DNA of 64,000 nucleotides from Ixodes scapularis (taxonomy: Eukaryota; Arthropoda; Arachnida; Ixodida; Ixodidae), in contig NW_024609857.1 of assembly GCF_016920785.2 (NCBI RefSeq), forward strand, positions 190,973,027-191,037,026, written 5' to 3'. Below are positions 23,383-33,615 of the stretch, in pieces; the first letter of the stretch is position 1, and each line of letters starts with the position of its first letter. The notes beneath the pieces are model-generated. The model was not told the origin of the DNA and made no database searches. It saw nothing but the letters and a program-made list of their open reading frames with translations. The position numbers and the translations under genes were made by a program.

Positions 23383-26300
23383 AAAAAGCTCGAAAGATTG
23401 TCGAAGCTCATAGAATAAAGAAGGAGAAGCCAGCCTGCGTGAGTCAGGCTTCCTTGAATTTGCTGGAAGTGAGGTCGAATTTTTAGATCGGAGCCTAACA
23501 GAATTATGTAACAGATAGCACCCAATTTTATGAGGCGCATGCGCATTTCCATCGTGATTAGAGAGTCGTGTTGTTGTATGTTTTCTACCTGGTTTTCTGA
23601 TAATAAACCTTTCAGTTGTTCGTCCTGTCCAGTTTCTTCCTCCGTCCTTGTAAAATTCACGCTGTTCCATTATGAATACATCCCAACTCACCCAGTTATC
23701 CTGTTTGCTTAGCTTAGTTACTATCGAGATGGGCACGTATTTTGTATACGAGTGTAAAAACAAAAATGTATAAAGAAAAGCACGATGCGTGCCTAGCGGT
23801 ACTGTCTATAGAAATACGGATCAAAATCAAAATTCACCCCGAGGTGCTTGCGAAGATTGCACGCGGAGGAGTTCTCGGTGGCATACATCTTCTTGCAGTA
23901 TTTACAGCAGACAGTGAGACTATTTCCACTACATTTCATCGGGTCAAAGTGCCTATCAAAACGCGACCACGGTAATGCCTGCCGATCGTCATCATCATGA
24001 CGACATCTCATTTGAACGCGGATTACGGTCAAGTACCATCAAACTGAGTCTCCTTTTACTTGTAACGGATCTCTCTATTATACAGACCAACGGACTGTCC
24101 CATTACAAGAATGGGGAGGGGATCAGGTACCCAGATAATTTGGGACTGGAAAATCCAAAAGACAACTAGAATCAAACGAAGTCCAAGAAAGAAACGAACA
24201 AAAACACCACAAAGTCATCTCGAAAGGTGTTGCGATTTTTCCTTTCACATCCATTCTATACAATGCAGAGCAAAAAGGGTCGACCACGGGCCACGGGCCC
24301 ACGGCCCCTGAAAGAGCAAGTCAGCTAAAAGAAACGTTGTCTGTGGCTCGCTTTTGCAAATGAAGCGTGGAGACTAGCCTCAAAGCAAATGCCTCGCAAG
24401 CAACTTCAAATGTAAAAAAAAAAAAAAGAAAAAAAAAAAGGCTTTGCGATTGACTATACACCTTTCCAAAAAACGCTTCTAGGCCGCCGCCATGTTGCTG
24501 ATGCTTATGCGGCTGGTGCGACTCTCGCGCCCTCTATCAGCCAGAAATTTTCTGCCATTCTTTGAGACTGTGAAGACCCGCTCAGCGCGGTTCTCTACCT
24601 ACGTTTTTGCGGTTTTGCATTCGACGTTTTCTCGCCCCTCTTGAAAGTTTCCACTTAAAGACCGACGACCAGTTCGCGCTTCCCACTTTTCCCCTGCTTC
24701 CTCCTCTCCCCCTTCTACCCTGTCCACTGTTGCCTGTTTCCTCCTCCCCCAGGGTGAGGAGCATCTTCTGCCTTGCAGAATCTCGAGTATGGTCGTCGGC
24801 CTTTAATGTTTTTATGCGTGCTGCGTACCCTTTCAGTGTTATCTTCCATTGTGAGAAATAAGGCTGGGAAGTGCCTGCCATTCAAGCTTTTCTGCTCGAC
24901 ATTCACGGGAAACGAAGGAGGTGAAGGACGTCGAACGACCCTCGACGCGATTTTGCGAACATTGTACTCCCCCCTCTCAGAGGTAATCCGCGTAGAATGC
25001 TCAGTCATCTCCAAAAATAGTTGTCCGGGTTGGGGTGAGAAACGGGTCAGTCGCGTTTGTTTCTTTGCCTTGGTGCGGTTGTGAAAAAAGGAAGCTCTCC
25101 CCAAAACGTGCCCCAAAACGAAGTCATCTCGGATTCCGTCTGATCGTCAAGATGCGACTGTCGTCGACTGTGACTGTGTTATTTGAGATCTTTCTCAAAT
25201 AACTTCTTTTCGGATAACGCTGCATAGTGTGGTACGTAAGATATATTGTTCGAATGTTAACACTTCCTCAATTGTATGTCCGTGTCCTGTCCATCGGTAA
25301 ACACGTTATTTGTGAGAGCGAAAAATGCATGCCTTTCGGCCCTCTTCTGTTGCAATTTATTTTCGTCAGCAAAGCGCTTTGTCGTTTCACATGCGACGAA
25401 TCCCGCGGCGCCGTCAAAACTTACCGTAAGAAAAAAACAAATAACTAGAACTATACATTCCAGTCGCATTCGTTCAGTCGCGCGCGTACCCAACAAAAAT
25501 AGTTTAAAGGTTTTTTTTTTGTCTTTTTTTTTTTTTAAATGTGGCACAATGCTTTTTCAATGTCCTCGGGAAAATAGATGTACCATGAATCACAAACTAT
25601 AGCGGGAAAAGACGAGAATTTAGCCGTCAGCAGCGTTTGAAACTGCGCTACGCAGGCTGCGCCTATTGAAATCACAGTCCACTCGGTTAGGGTTAGGAGG
25701 GACGCCGGTGAGAGTCTAGCCTCAAACTCAGTGACTGGGCTCGAAAACGGTTTGTTCCTCCTGGGGTCGTGTGTTTTTTTGGTTCCATTAGGGTCATAGC
25801 AGAGAGGGTAAAAAGAGAAAAAAAATGCCCTCCCCCTCTCGCCCGAATGTCGTCTGCTCCGCCGAGTGGGCAGTACCTAGCATCCGGCTGGCGTACAAAC
25901 TCTGTTTAAAATCGCGTCATTTTGGGAATTTCAAGCGCAGATGCGCAGATTTTGGTATGCCAGTTATCTTGTATTACTATGCTAGATAAAAAGAACTAAC
26001 ATAGTCCAATTGCGCTGTTATCTGCGTGCAAATAAAAAAAAAAAATAGGGAAAACTGTGTCAGACTGGCCGGTCTCTCCGGCGAAAAGTGAATCCGGTGG
26101 TTGTACCTTTTTTACTATACAAAGTTCGTACTGGTGTAGGCCTTTAGCGACCATGAGCGGATGTCTGAAATAATAAATAAAAACGTGCTCTCCTGCCGCA
26201 ATACACGCAGTAGTTGAGGGTATAGTACTGCCGGCTGACTCAACTGCCATTTAAGTAACGGAAAAAAATATGTCAGTTGATCATTTACCGAAGTAGAACA

Positions 26301-27639
26301 ACAGAGAGCTCTAGGCTGATTTCGGAGTAGCCATAACTATTCTAAGAATGCGAACCACTTCACAACGGCAGCCACGAGCGAGAGTTCGATGTTCCGTACA
26401 GCCCGCCGATACAGCCCAAAGATAAAGAATGGCAACCTCCCGTCTTGTCGTCTGCTAGCGGAGTCGCGCGCGTGCCCTCTCTCTCGTTTTTCCCCGCCGA
26501 ACCCGCTGAATTTCCCGGATGTATGGAGAGGGCGCTGCTGTCGAACAAAATGGTGCCGCCCAGAGAGCGCTAAATGGAATGGTCCTCGTCCTGCCCGGCA
26601 AAAGCAAACGAGTGGAGGAGTGAGAGAGTTGCGGCGCAACAATTTCAACACACGCGATAAAAAAAAAAAGTAAGGTATTTTTTTTTTTTTTGTCGGGTCC
26701 ATATTTTTTTACAGGCTCAAGCAAGCAGAGGACAGACGAGTGATGAAAAACGCCGCGGACGCTGTGACGTGGACCTCATGCCATACCGCCACATCACAGC
26801 GTCCGTGCAAGTTGCTGTGGAGAGTCCGGCGACTGTCGTGCTGCGCCCGTTTTCGTAGCTCATGTGTCCCCTGCTTTAGAAAAATAGGGCCCATTTTCCC
26901 GACAAGTAACTGTATCTTTGCCGCTACTTTTTAGTTGTATATTTTTACAAAAAAAGTAATTAAATTATCGTTATTGTTACTTTAATGCAGAGCGAACGCT
27001 GGAGAGGAGGCGAGTCTCTCCTTAGCTCTTCTCCAACGTTTACTTCAAAATGTAAACAGTGCAAAACTTTGTAAAAAAAAAAAACAGTTTGTGTTTTTTT
27101 TTTCTTGCTTAGACGCGAAATTTTGAAATCTGTGACAATGTTGAGGAAGGTTTGGGCTATGTAGCAAACTTTATGAGTACCTGGTCGATAATCTTCGACT
27201 GTAGATCTGACAAGAAAGCAAAGTCTCCCTCTTTTTTCTCCAGAAATTGGTTCAGAAGCGTTCTGGTTTCCATGTAGATCTGCTCAACCTCGGTCAAGGC
27301 GGGCGGCTGGGCTTCATCGGGCTTGTCGGTGTGCGAGTTGGTGTCCTGAAATCGAGAAGCATACGATAGTATTATTCTGCAAAATTTTGTTTACATTTTG
27401 ATGCACGCGCAAACACGCCGTTGCAACAATTACGCCATCTTTTTTTTTTTTTTTTTAGTTTAAAGGCAGGTTTTGATTTCTCTGCATACCTGAACTGTTG
27501 GAGTCTCCGTTTCTTTCTGTAGTTTAGAAGGATGACTGTCACCTCGATCTTGATTAGCGTCCGAAATGATAGTTTCAGACGAAGAGCGCTTAGACGTACG
27601 ACGCTCGGCCGGTTTCTTCGAGCTTTTGTCGCTGTTCAT
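21298..27639 (-). CDS. Small helical protein of unknown family (complete, 3 coding exons)
   Basis: Segments 27639-27490, 27345-27181 and 21483-21298 join in phase 0 with GT-AG introns to give 166 residues. Residues 1-50 are basic and Ser/Thr-rich (SSKKPAERRTSKRSSSET), 51-70 acidic and Pro-rich, and about 70-162 read as amphipathic helices (TLLNQFLEKKEGDFAFLSDL; ELVSAIGSALHRIDELDQKR), ending SVLSLLGDD. There is no signal peptide or membrane segment. The layout recalls small coiled-coil subunits of chromosome, kinetochore or vesicle-tether complexes, but no family is recognised and none is claimed. Intron 2 is 5.7 kb and holds the Penelope-like element. It lies upstream of, and on the same strand as, the TATDN2-like gene. 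The ATG is the first in frame in the exon beginning at 27648. Confidence 0.75.
22015..23340 (-). pseudogene. Penelope-like retroelement: RT end, linker and GIY-YIG endonuclease
   Basis: Reading from 23340 downward: RYVDNYLVFVEKGNFSRT (RT catalytic YVDD-type block), LRFTFETPKDQTIQFLDLSV (the FLDL segment), RSGHSKLVKRG, then after frameshifts VIPYVHHMSHGFKRAASKYG, VFSARNKL, CGIKHRMELVPCTLGVV, a MITE (22687-22495), then YQIPFTCGKVYIGQTGRCLN and IRLREHRSSL, the GIY-YIG domain. The frame ends TGA at 22202-22200 and is followed by a 3'UTR with AATAAA. This order (RT, linker, GIY-YIG) is diagnostic of Penelope-like elements. The 5' RT part is missing and several frameshifts are present, so it is inactive. 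Confidence 0.88.
22495..22687. mobile_element. TATA-target MITE, copy 2 (inserted in Penelope-like ORF)
   Basis: 193-bp element with inverted termini GGGAGTATTCACTGG / CCAGTGAATACTCCC. On the minus strand the Penelope coding sequence reads GTAGTATA before it and TGTATACCAG after it, so removal with a short TATA-type duplication restores the LGVVYQIPFTCG reading frame. Confidence 0.85.
23341..23763 (+). mobile_element. Inverted 3'-end fragment of the same Penelope-like family
   Basis: On the plus strand reads KARKIVEAHRIKKEKPACVS, the end of the GIY-YIG protein, then a 3'UTR ending near CTGTTCCATTATGAA. It is the inverted counterpart of 22015-22290 and abuts the truncated 5' side of the RT at a poly-A run (23350-23369). 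Partial terminal copies in tandem or inverted orientation are typical of Penelope-like elements. Confidence 0.8.
23840..23970 (-). pseudogene. BED-type zinc finger fragment (hAT transposase-like)
   Basis: PWSRFDRHFDPM, then CCKYCKKMYA and SSACNLRKHLG. W..F, C-x2-C and the Leu-x2-His-Leu end match the BED finger layout, the N-terminal DNA-binding domain of many hAT transposases. No transposase body follows and no splice context is evident, so it is called a fragment; a domesticated BED protein exon is the alternative. Confidence 0.6.
24040..27180. other. Intron of the small helical-protein gene
   Basis: Long open frames around 24580-25120 are unconserved-looking. A hairpin GCGGACGCTGTGACGTGG / CCACATCACAGCGTCCG is at 26755-26806. 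GAGCGAACGCTGGAGAGGA near 26990 also occurs near 17759. Otherwise nothing recognised. Confidence 0.4.
27181..27345 (-). CDS. Unknown helical protein, second coding exon
   Basis: Acceptor CTCGATTTCAG, donor ATCGACCAG|GTACTC, 55 codons, phase 0 on both sides. Contains LTEVEQIYMETRTLLNQFLE, the start of the helical region. Confidence 0.78.
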
Positions 27640-27648
27640 TTCTGGGTT
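27490..27648 (-). CDS. Unknown helical protein, first coding exon
   Basis: Acceptor CTTCTTTTTAG at 27650-27649, then AACCCAGAA and the ATG at 27639-27637; donor GTTCAG|GTATGC, phase 0. Encodes the basic Ser-rich N-terminus (50 residues). Confidence 0.75.
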
Positions 27649-27685
27649 CTAAAAAGAAGGAAGACGCAACCTAAGTAAGCGCGCC

Positions 27686-27787
27686 GAACATGGTTAAAAT
27701 CGCGCACAAAGAGACGAGGACAAACGAGGAAGGAACACAGAACACTCGTTTGTCCTCGTCTCTTTGTGCGCGATTTTAACCATGTTC
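27686..27787. repeat. Perfect 43-bp foldback with 16-base loop
   Basis: Arms 27686-27728 and 27745-27787 are exact reverse complements, starting GAACATGGTTAAAATCGCGC. Followed by GTTTACCAACTCGCCC, the shared tail. Lies in the first intron of the small helical-protein gene, about 40 bases upstream of the acceptor at 27649. Confidence 0.95.
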
Positions 27788-27886
27788 AACGTTTACCAAC
27801 TCGCCCAACTTACTACTCTTCTAAGCGAGCCGACTTGAACTACGAAAAGCCAATAAATAATATATCCGGGAAACATAACCTTTTAC

Positions 27887-28027
27887 CTGTTTCGTGACTG
27901 GTTGGAAGAAGCAGTTCGATGCGGCACTCTCCAGCAGCGTTGCAGTGGCTAAAATGCTTCGTCTGCTACCGCTTGCTGCCAACGTTTTCTTCTCACCACC
28001 TAATCTTGATGTTGCACAGACATACAC
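27887..28027 (-). other. Probable 5'UTR exon of the small helical-protein gene
   Basis: A stretch open in frame with the coding exons ends at a good donor (ACGAAACAG|GTAAAA at 27887) and would splice to 27648. It contains no in-frame ATG, so translation should begin in the next exon. The upstream limit is uncertain; 28027 is only where the open frame begins. Alternatively it codes for a longer N-terminus from a non-ATG or unseen start. Confidence 0.5.
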
Positions 28028-28029
28028 CG

Positions 28030-29200
28030 AAACGCGAAATAAGCGAAAATTACTGAAATAAGTGGCTTTGGGCTGCGGTGGGACAAAATTACGACGTTAT
28101 TAAAAAAGACGCGAGTTTTCGTTTTCGTAAAGTGCGCGTCCGTGTCTGTTATGTCACGTGACAAAGCAGGTGGAGTCGCGCGCTGCATTCTGGGATCGAC
28201 TTGGCATGGGGTGCATTGGATCGGTACGCGTCTGGTAAGGCTTACATTTTCAATTTTCTCGCGATTTTCTCGCCTGTCGTTCCACCACGGCGATTGCAGA
28301 CCGATAGGGAGGTCCCCCGCTGACTATCTCTTAACCTTCGAACCAAATCGTTCGCGCCAACGACGCCGAATAACGGATTCGCTCGGCCACCTAGGCGTGT
28401 GCGCATGACTCGACGTTTGCCAAATAGAAGTTTCGAAAAAGCGGCACACACCGCTCGCTCAATCGCACTTCAAGAAAGACGCTTTCATTGTTGTTCTGGC
28501 TAGCGTGACACGCCGCGATCGATCAATGAGTCGCGTATACTCAAAACATTTGGCCCATTTCAAGCAGTTATCGAGCTTTTCGCCGCCGCGATGTCTTTCG
28601 CAGCAGCGGTGCACTCGTACACGGTCGTAACCTCCCTACTGGGGTTAGTTTGCAGAGCTCCGCGTTAGTCATCTGCTGACGTTGAGCGGTGATGAGGATA
28701 GTGATCATTTACGGCTCCCCGGTCGCTCGTGGCCAGATAAAGGCTGGAATTCCGACGGCTTTACGGAAGCTTATCGACGCTAATCTTTTACCTTGAATAC
28801 GAAAAGCGGTAGTGGACATCGTGCTCGCTTGAACGCTTCACCGCTCGTCTTTACCCCTTGTTGTGACTCATAGAACGGAACAAAAACACGCGTCGACTTG
28901 AGTAAGGTTTCTACGGATTTACGCGAAAAACACCGGAGCTGGTAAGCATTTGACGGCACTTGGCTCTCGTAGTGGGGGCTTTAAGGCTTCATGCTGCCTT
29001 TTTTTCTTTTCTCTTTTTGAGAGATCCACGTGCACAGGAAAGGTGGTGTCGAGGTGTTTTTTTTTTTTTTTTTGTGCAATCTCGAAGTTCCCGTTATGAT
29101 GCTTATGTCGGGAAGTCCGTGAAGGCGGTGGCATGTCTACGTGTTGTAAGGTTTCGCACTTTTAGTTTCAGCGTGCGGGTGTAAGCTGCCTGTGAATGGG
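28030..29200. promoter_or_regulatory. Possible divergent promoter region
   Basis: Unique-looking, moderately CpG-rich DNA between the 5' end of the minus-strand gene and plus-strand DNA leading to the kinase exon at 35435. No TATA box or other core element is convincing. The role is inferred from gene orientation only. Confidence 0.3.
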
Positions 29201-29477
29201 GCGTGGAGGTTTTGTTATTTGGTGTCGCAAGTTTTAAGGTGGTTATTTTTTATGTAGGCGTAGGGACGTGCGTTCATGCTCCCAATGGTTGAGTTTACAT
29301 GTCTGAAACAAAAAAAAAAAAAAAAAAAAAAAAACACCTACACTTAACAAAAAAAAAAAAGCAACAAGAAAAAAAAAAAGATTTGGGTGTGGTCACATGA
29401 CTTTTGGATAAACATTGCTGGACAACCTATCCGGAGCGCAAGTTTGTCTGCTTCTTGCGCCGGGGTTGTGGCGACGT

Positions 29478-29600
29478 CAAAACGCCGAGCTCTGATTGGC
29501 TCCAATTGGAAGGGTAGTGGGTGGACCTCAAGGCAGCTAGCATTGAGGTCTACCCACTAGCCTTCCAATCTAAGCCAACCAGAGCTCGGCGGTCTAGAAG
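29478..29600. repeat. Long imperfect palindrome near the divergent promoter
   Basis: CGCCGAGCTCTGATTGGCT and GTGGGTGGACCTCAA in the left arm pair with TTGAGGTCTACCCACTAGC and AGCCAACCAGAGCTCGGCG in the right. Arms are about 55 bases with a short centre GGCAGCTAGCA. Probably a small MITE; each arm has a CCAAT-like box, probably by chance. Confidence 0.8.
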
Positions 29601-30475
29601 AACTTGTGCCACATGAAATCTTCGAAGCCTCTACTGCTTTACAAGCGTTATCCTCTCATTATGCATGCCCTGGGGAAAAAGATGAGTTCTACATTATATA
29701 CTGTGTTTGAGCATCTTCAGTCTTGAGTGTAAGAGTACGGATTTCACTCCAATGCCGAAGACGAGGGTATGGAGAAGTTCCTGTTTACGCTCACACTCTA
29801 ATAATACTAGACGTGTACCGTGGGAGGTGCGCCGTCTGGATGCAGTGCCAGGTCAATTAGTGCGTTTAAAACAGAAAACTGCAATAACCACGCATAATGG
29901 GCCGCACCTCATTCTCTGCCATTTCGAACGTCCGCCACCAAAGCCAACGAAGCAGACGAGGTTCGACGGGTGCGAGAGCAGAAAGCAGACGAAGAGCACA
30001 CGGCGAACAGGTCGTGCGACGTCTTTACTCGATTTTCTCCGATGTTGCTCACCTATCGGAGGAGTGTACCGTGAGCAATTACTCCGGAGTAAACAACCCG
30101 CTTCTGGAATGCGAGTTCTACTGTCGTCGAGCAAGCGCGAGTAAGTTTTGCAACGCCAGGGTATGCCGAGGTCTGAACGAGTAAATCTTGAAACGCGGCC
30201 TAAAACTTGGAACCATTTGGCATACTTCTGCTGTAACAGTTACGGGAATTTTTAAAATTGTAAACTTATTCCCAAGTGCCTCTCATCTTATTTATTCCAC
30301 ACACAGTGTCCCTCACCTGCCATTTGTCTCGGAAAGCTGGTTTAGTAAACACCCAAGGCGGAACCTAATATTGATTTGGGTGTGGCACTGTGACGACAGG
30401 TAGTTCTTCGGTTTACCTTTTTTTCATTGCGAAGCACCGCTACAGTCAATGGAGCAACCCTCCGTCTGCCACACT

Positions 30476-30664
30476 CAATGACAGAACGAGAAAGGCAGGG
30501 TGCGTCTTTTGAACGCCCGACCTCCAGCACGTGCTCCGCTCCTTCTGCGGCGCTTTGGCAGCTAGCGTACGCTCGAGACGCCAAAGGGTTCTTGAAGGTA
30601 GGAAGCTTGTGCCGGAGGCTGAACAACCGAAGCTTCTCCCTGCCATTCTTGCCCTGTCGGTGAA
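30476..30664. mobile_element. GGCAGGG MITE, copy 2
   Basis: Inverted ends GACAGAACGAGAAAGGCAGG / CCCTGCCATTCTTGCCCTGT, with ACCTCCAGCACGTGCTC just inside the left arm, as in the other copies. No coding content. Confidence 0.8.
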
Positions 30665-33613
30665 TGCAATTTAGTTACACCTTAAAATTTCCGAGGGTAA
30701 GCACAGCACGCTCTTTGACCATAAGGCAGAATTCGAATTTCTGCGTGGCGGTGCAAACCACTAGTAAAACTTCAAACTGGGGTAAAAAGATTGGTCCCAA
30801 CTTTTTTCGATGGGGAATAAGCATACTAACGAGAGGGCTAGCGCTGTTTCCCGGATTGTAAGCGTCGCGCCGTTGGCTTCGGGCACCCGGTCGCAGTCGC
30901 ACATCAAAATGCACGACTGTAGGCTTTCGTTGATCAATCCTCAATTAAATTTTATTCGACGCACTGGAGACTTGTAATTCTCAACCCGACTGTGTGCGTC
31001 TTAAAAATGATCCGTGGAAAAAAAAATTTTTCCTTTTAGATCGGGATGATGGTCATGTTGAGTGTCGGGTTGGTGCTTAGCAGGAGTCGCTTTCCGACTG
31101 CAATTTTCTGAATGGGCCGAGGGAGGATTCTAGGTGGTGTCGGTGCTATTACTGAAAGCGGAAGAAAATTAGTGGATAATTTCCTTCTCAAGCAAAGGCA
31201 TAGATAAGCTGGTTTATAGACATTCTAAGCGTGAATGTGCATAATTTAGTTAGGTTACGATATGTTTTGTGCCTTGTTTGTCTTTGGGCAAGGTCAAAGG
31301 AAAACATGCCTCGCAATATTTACAACTTTGGATGTCCCACACCCGCAGTCTGCTGCCTATGGCTTTGGGAATAAGCTGAGTTTTGGGCAGGGCAGTCTGG
31401 AACAGAGGGATCTATGCGTCCCCCCACGTTCCCACACCGAGCCTGGGCGGGCGAGGTGACAGGCAAGGTGAGGTGAGGGGGTGGGGGGAAGCACCAGGGT
31501 AGGTGCCGACAGACACTTCTTGAACCCGTCCTGAAATTCGAAGACAGGGGAGGACTCTGGGAAACCAGGTGGCAGTTCACGTGGTTAGACATTCCTTCCC
31601 CGACCTTAGTATCCTACCCTCACCGTTTTATGTGACAGGGTCCGCAGGCGACAGTTTGAGAACCGCCTGCATGAGACATCGGCTGCCATTCTGGAGCTTC
31701 CTGGGGATTTATTCTTCCTATCACCTTCGACTAACTTCACACTCTGTTCGGTTTTCTTTTTCCTGTCTGAAGTGTGACCAAAAAGAAGCCCACTTTCATC
31801 TGGAAAGGCTACAGCATTGTGCAATGATGTAGCACTTCAGAGAAGATGGCCGAGTGCGTGGAAAAGGCATTCGCAAGACAGTCAGGCTCTGTTCTAAAAG
31901 TATCTGGCAGAACTTTCCGAGCAAGGTTGTTAACGGCGACGTCAAGCACAGATTCATATTTGGTTGACATTCCTGAAATTGAAAATTGCAGTGTCTTTGT
32001 AAGTGATGTACATGTGCATAAGTCAGCGAACAGAAAACAACCGACAGGAAAGTTTGACTTCCCCCTAGTGATGCTTTAAGATGTTCACCTTAACGTGGGA
32101 ACAGTTATGGAGTAAACAATGGTTTGGGCAGCTCCGATATGTCCCTAATTGGGCTTCTTGAGCTCAGTTGTGGGTTAACGCTCTTGTGAGGTCTGCCAAC
32201 AGTAAAACAATGCTAATGAAGAATCGCTTGCGTGCAAACAAATAAAAGCAATAGGGGCAAAGGTTTACGAAAGTGGCTGCAGGCGGCTTGCCTGAAGTAG
32301 GACGGTGCTTCCTGAAGTGGCCCTTGAGGGGAATTTTAGGAAGGAAGCACTTTTCGACCTGGTGAATGGGTCTAAATATTTAGTGTTCAGTGAGGAACCG
32401 GCTTGCACGAGTTACAGGCTGCTACTGCTGCATTGCATGTGATACCCGTGTAAGCAGTTTTTTTTTTAGTAAATAATGTGTCGAGCTGAATTCTACTGAA
32501 TTTAAATTTGCTGTCCATGCGTCGTGAATCGAAGACGAATTTAGCTATTGTCATCAGTTTTTTTTGTGGTTCCTCTTTGTTGAAAGGTGGAAAGCAAAGA
32601 AAACTGAAATGAGAAGCATTGCTCCTGCAGAAGTTTACTGTTCATAGCAACATTGTTAGATCGACTCAGTTGTGCAACTCCATTCCGGATGTGAACTCCT
32701 TTACGTGTCATCCATGAGGGGGCTCCTGCTCTGCATTAGGGTACATTACCATCATCATTGGGTACTCTTCTTCGTGCTTTCTGACAGCAACTTATTTTCC
32801 AGTTAAGCTGTTATTTGCAGCATAACATTAAAAAGAAATTTCCCAGCCCGTTAATGGCACATTTCCTCCCATTGCTGCGGGTATCAAAACACATTTAAAA
32901 TGTTCGCCTGCTGAAGTTCCAAAAACAAGCACCTCTGCCTGTGCAAAGCGTTTACGGTAAACTCGCTGAGTCGCCTACAAAGAAATGCCTATGCATTCCG
33001 CTGCTTTTTAAAGTGCAGAGTCAATGGTACGTTGTTTTTGTCCAAAAACTTGAAGCTAGCAAACGGCACGTTGCTAAATGCGCCACCGCTATGAAAAATC
33101 GGATGAATATTTGGACATTCTTTATTGCACAACATGCACTCGTTGCCCTCGTCGTGGTTTTGCTGCGCGCGCATACTCTGGGCTCACGAGAGTGGTCCCT
33201 GCTGTTCTCATCGTGCCAGTGACTAGTATAGACCCTTTTACTGTTTACAAACACAAGCCGTCTCTGGCTACCCAAAAGACTTCCGGTTGCTCTGATTTGG
33301 CAGGCTTTCCCAGCATGCTGACATCAATATCGCTGGGACTACGAAGTTCTACAGAAATCACGAAGGTAGGGATTTAGTGAGGTCCTTCCTCTACGCCATT
33401 CAACATATAAGAGAGGATCGGTCGTCTTACGGGAGTATTAAAAGTCTCCAACAAGTACCCCACTAACCACCCGGAGGACTGGTCATAAAATATTTCGTAA
33501 ATGTAACAAGCGGTGCTGTAGTGAGGATTGTTTGTCCTCTCGTTTGACCGGAAGTTTGTGAGGATGTAAATTACCAACAGCGCCTCCTACTGCCACTTTA
33601 AAAAAAATGTGTG
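30665..33613. other. Intergenic or 5' intronic DNA upstream of the kinase exon
   Basis: Mostly unique-looking, moderate GC. Short open frames, for example 31846-32079, have no recognisable motif. No RNA gene or repeat with clear ends was seen. Confidence 0.4.
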
Positions 33614-33615
33614 TA

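Noticed and set aside
24582..25116. Overlapping open frames of about 100-133 codons on both strands
   Set aside because: Low-complexity CT/GA-rich DNA; no recognisable protein and no splice support.
31846..32079. 77-codon plus-strand frame MAECVEKAFARQ...
   Set aside because: Plausible composition, but no family match recalled, no good donor in phase, and no context.
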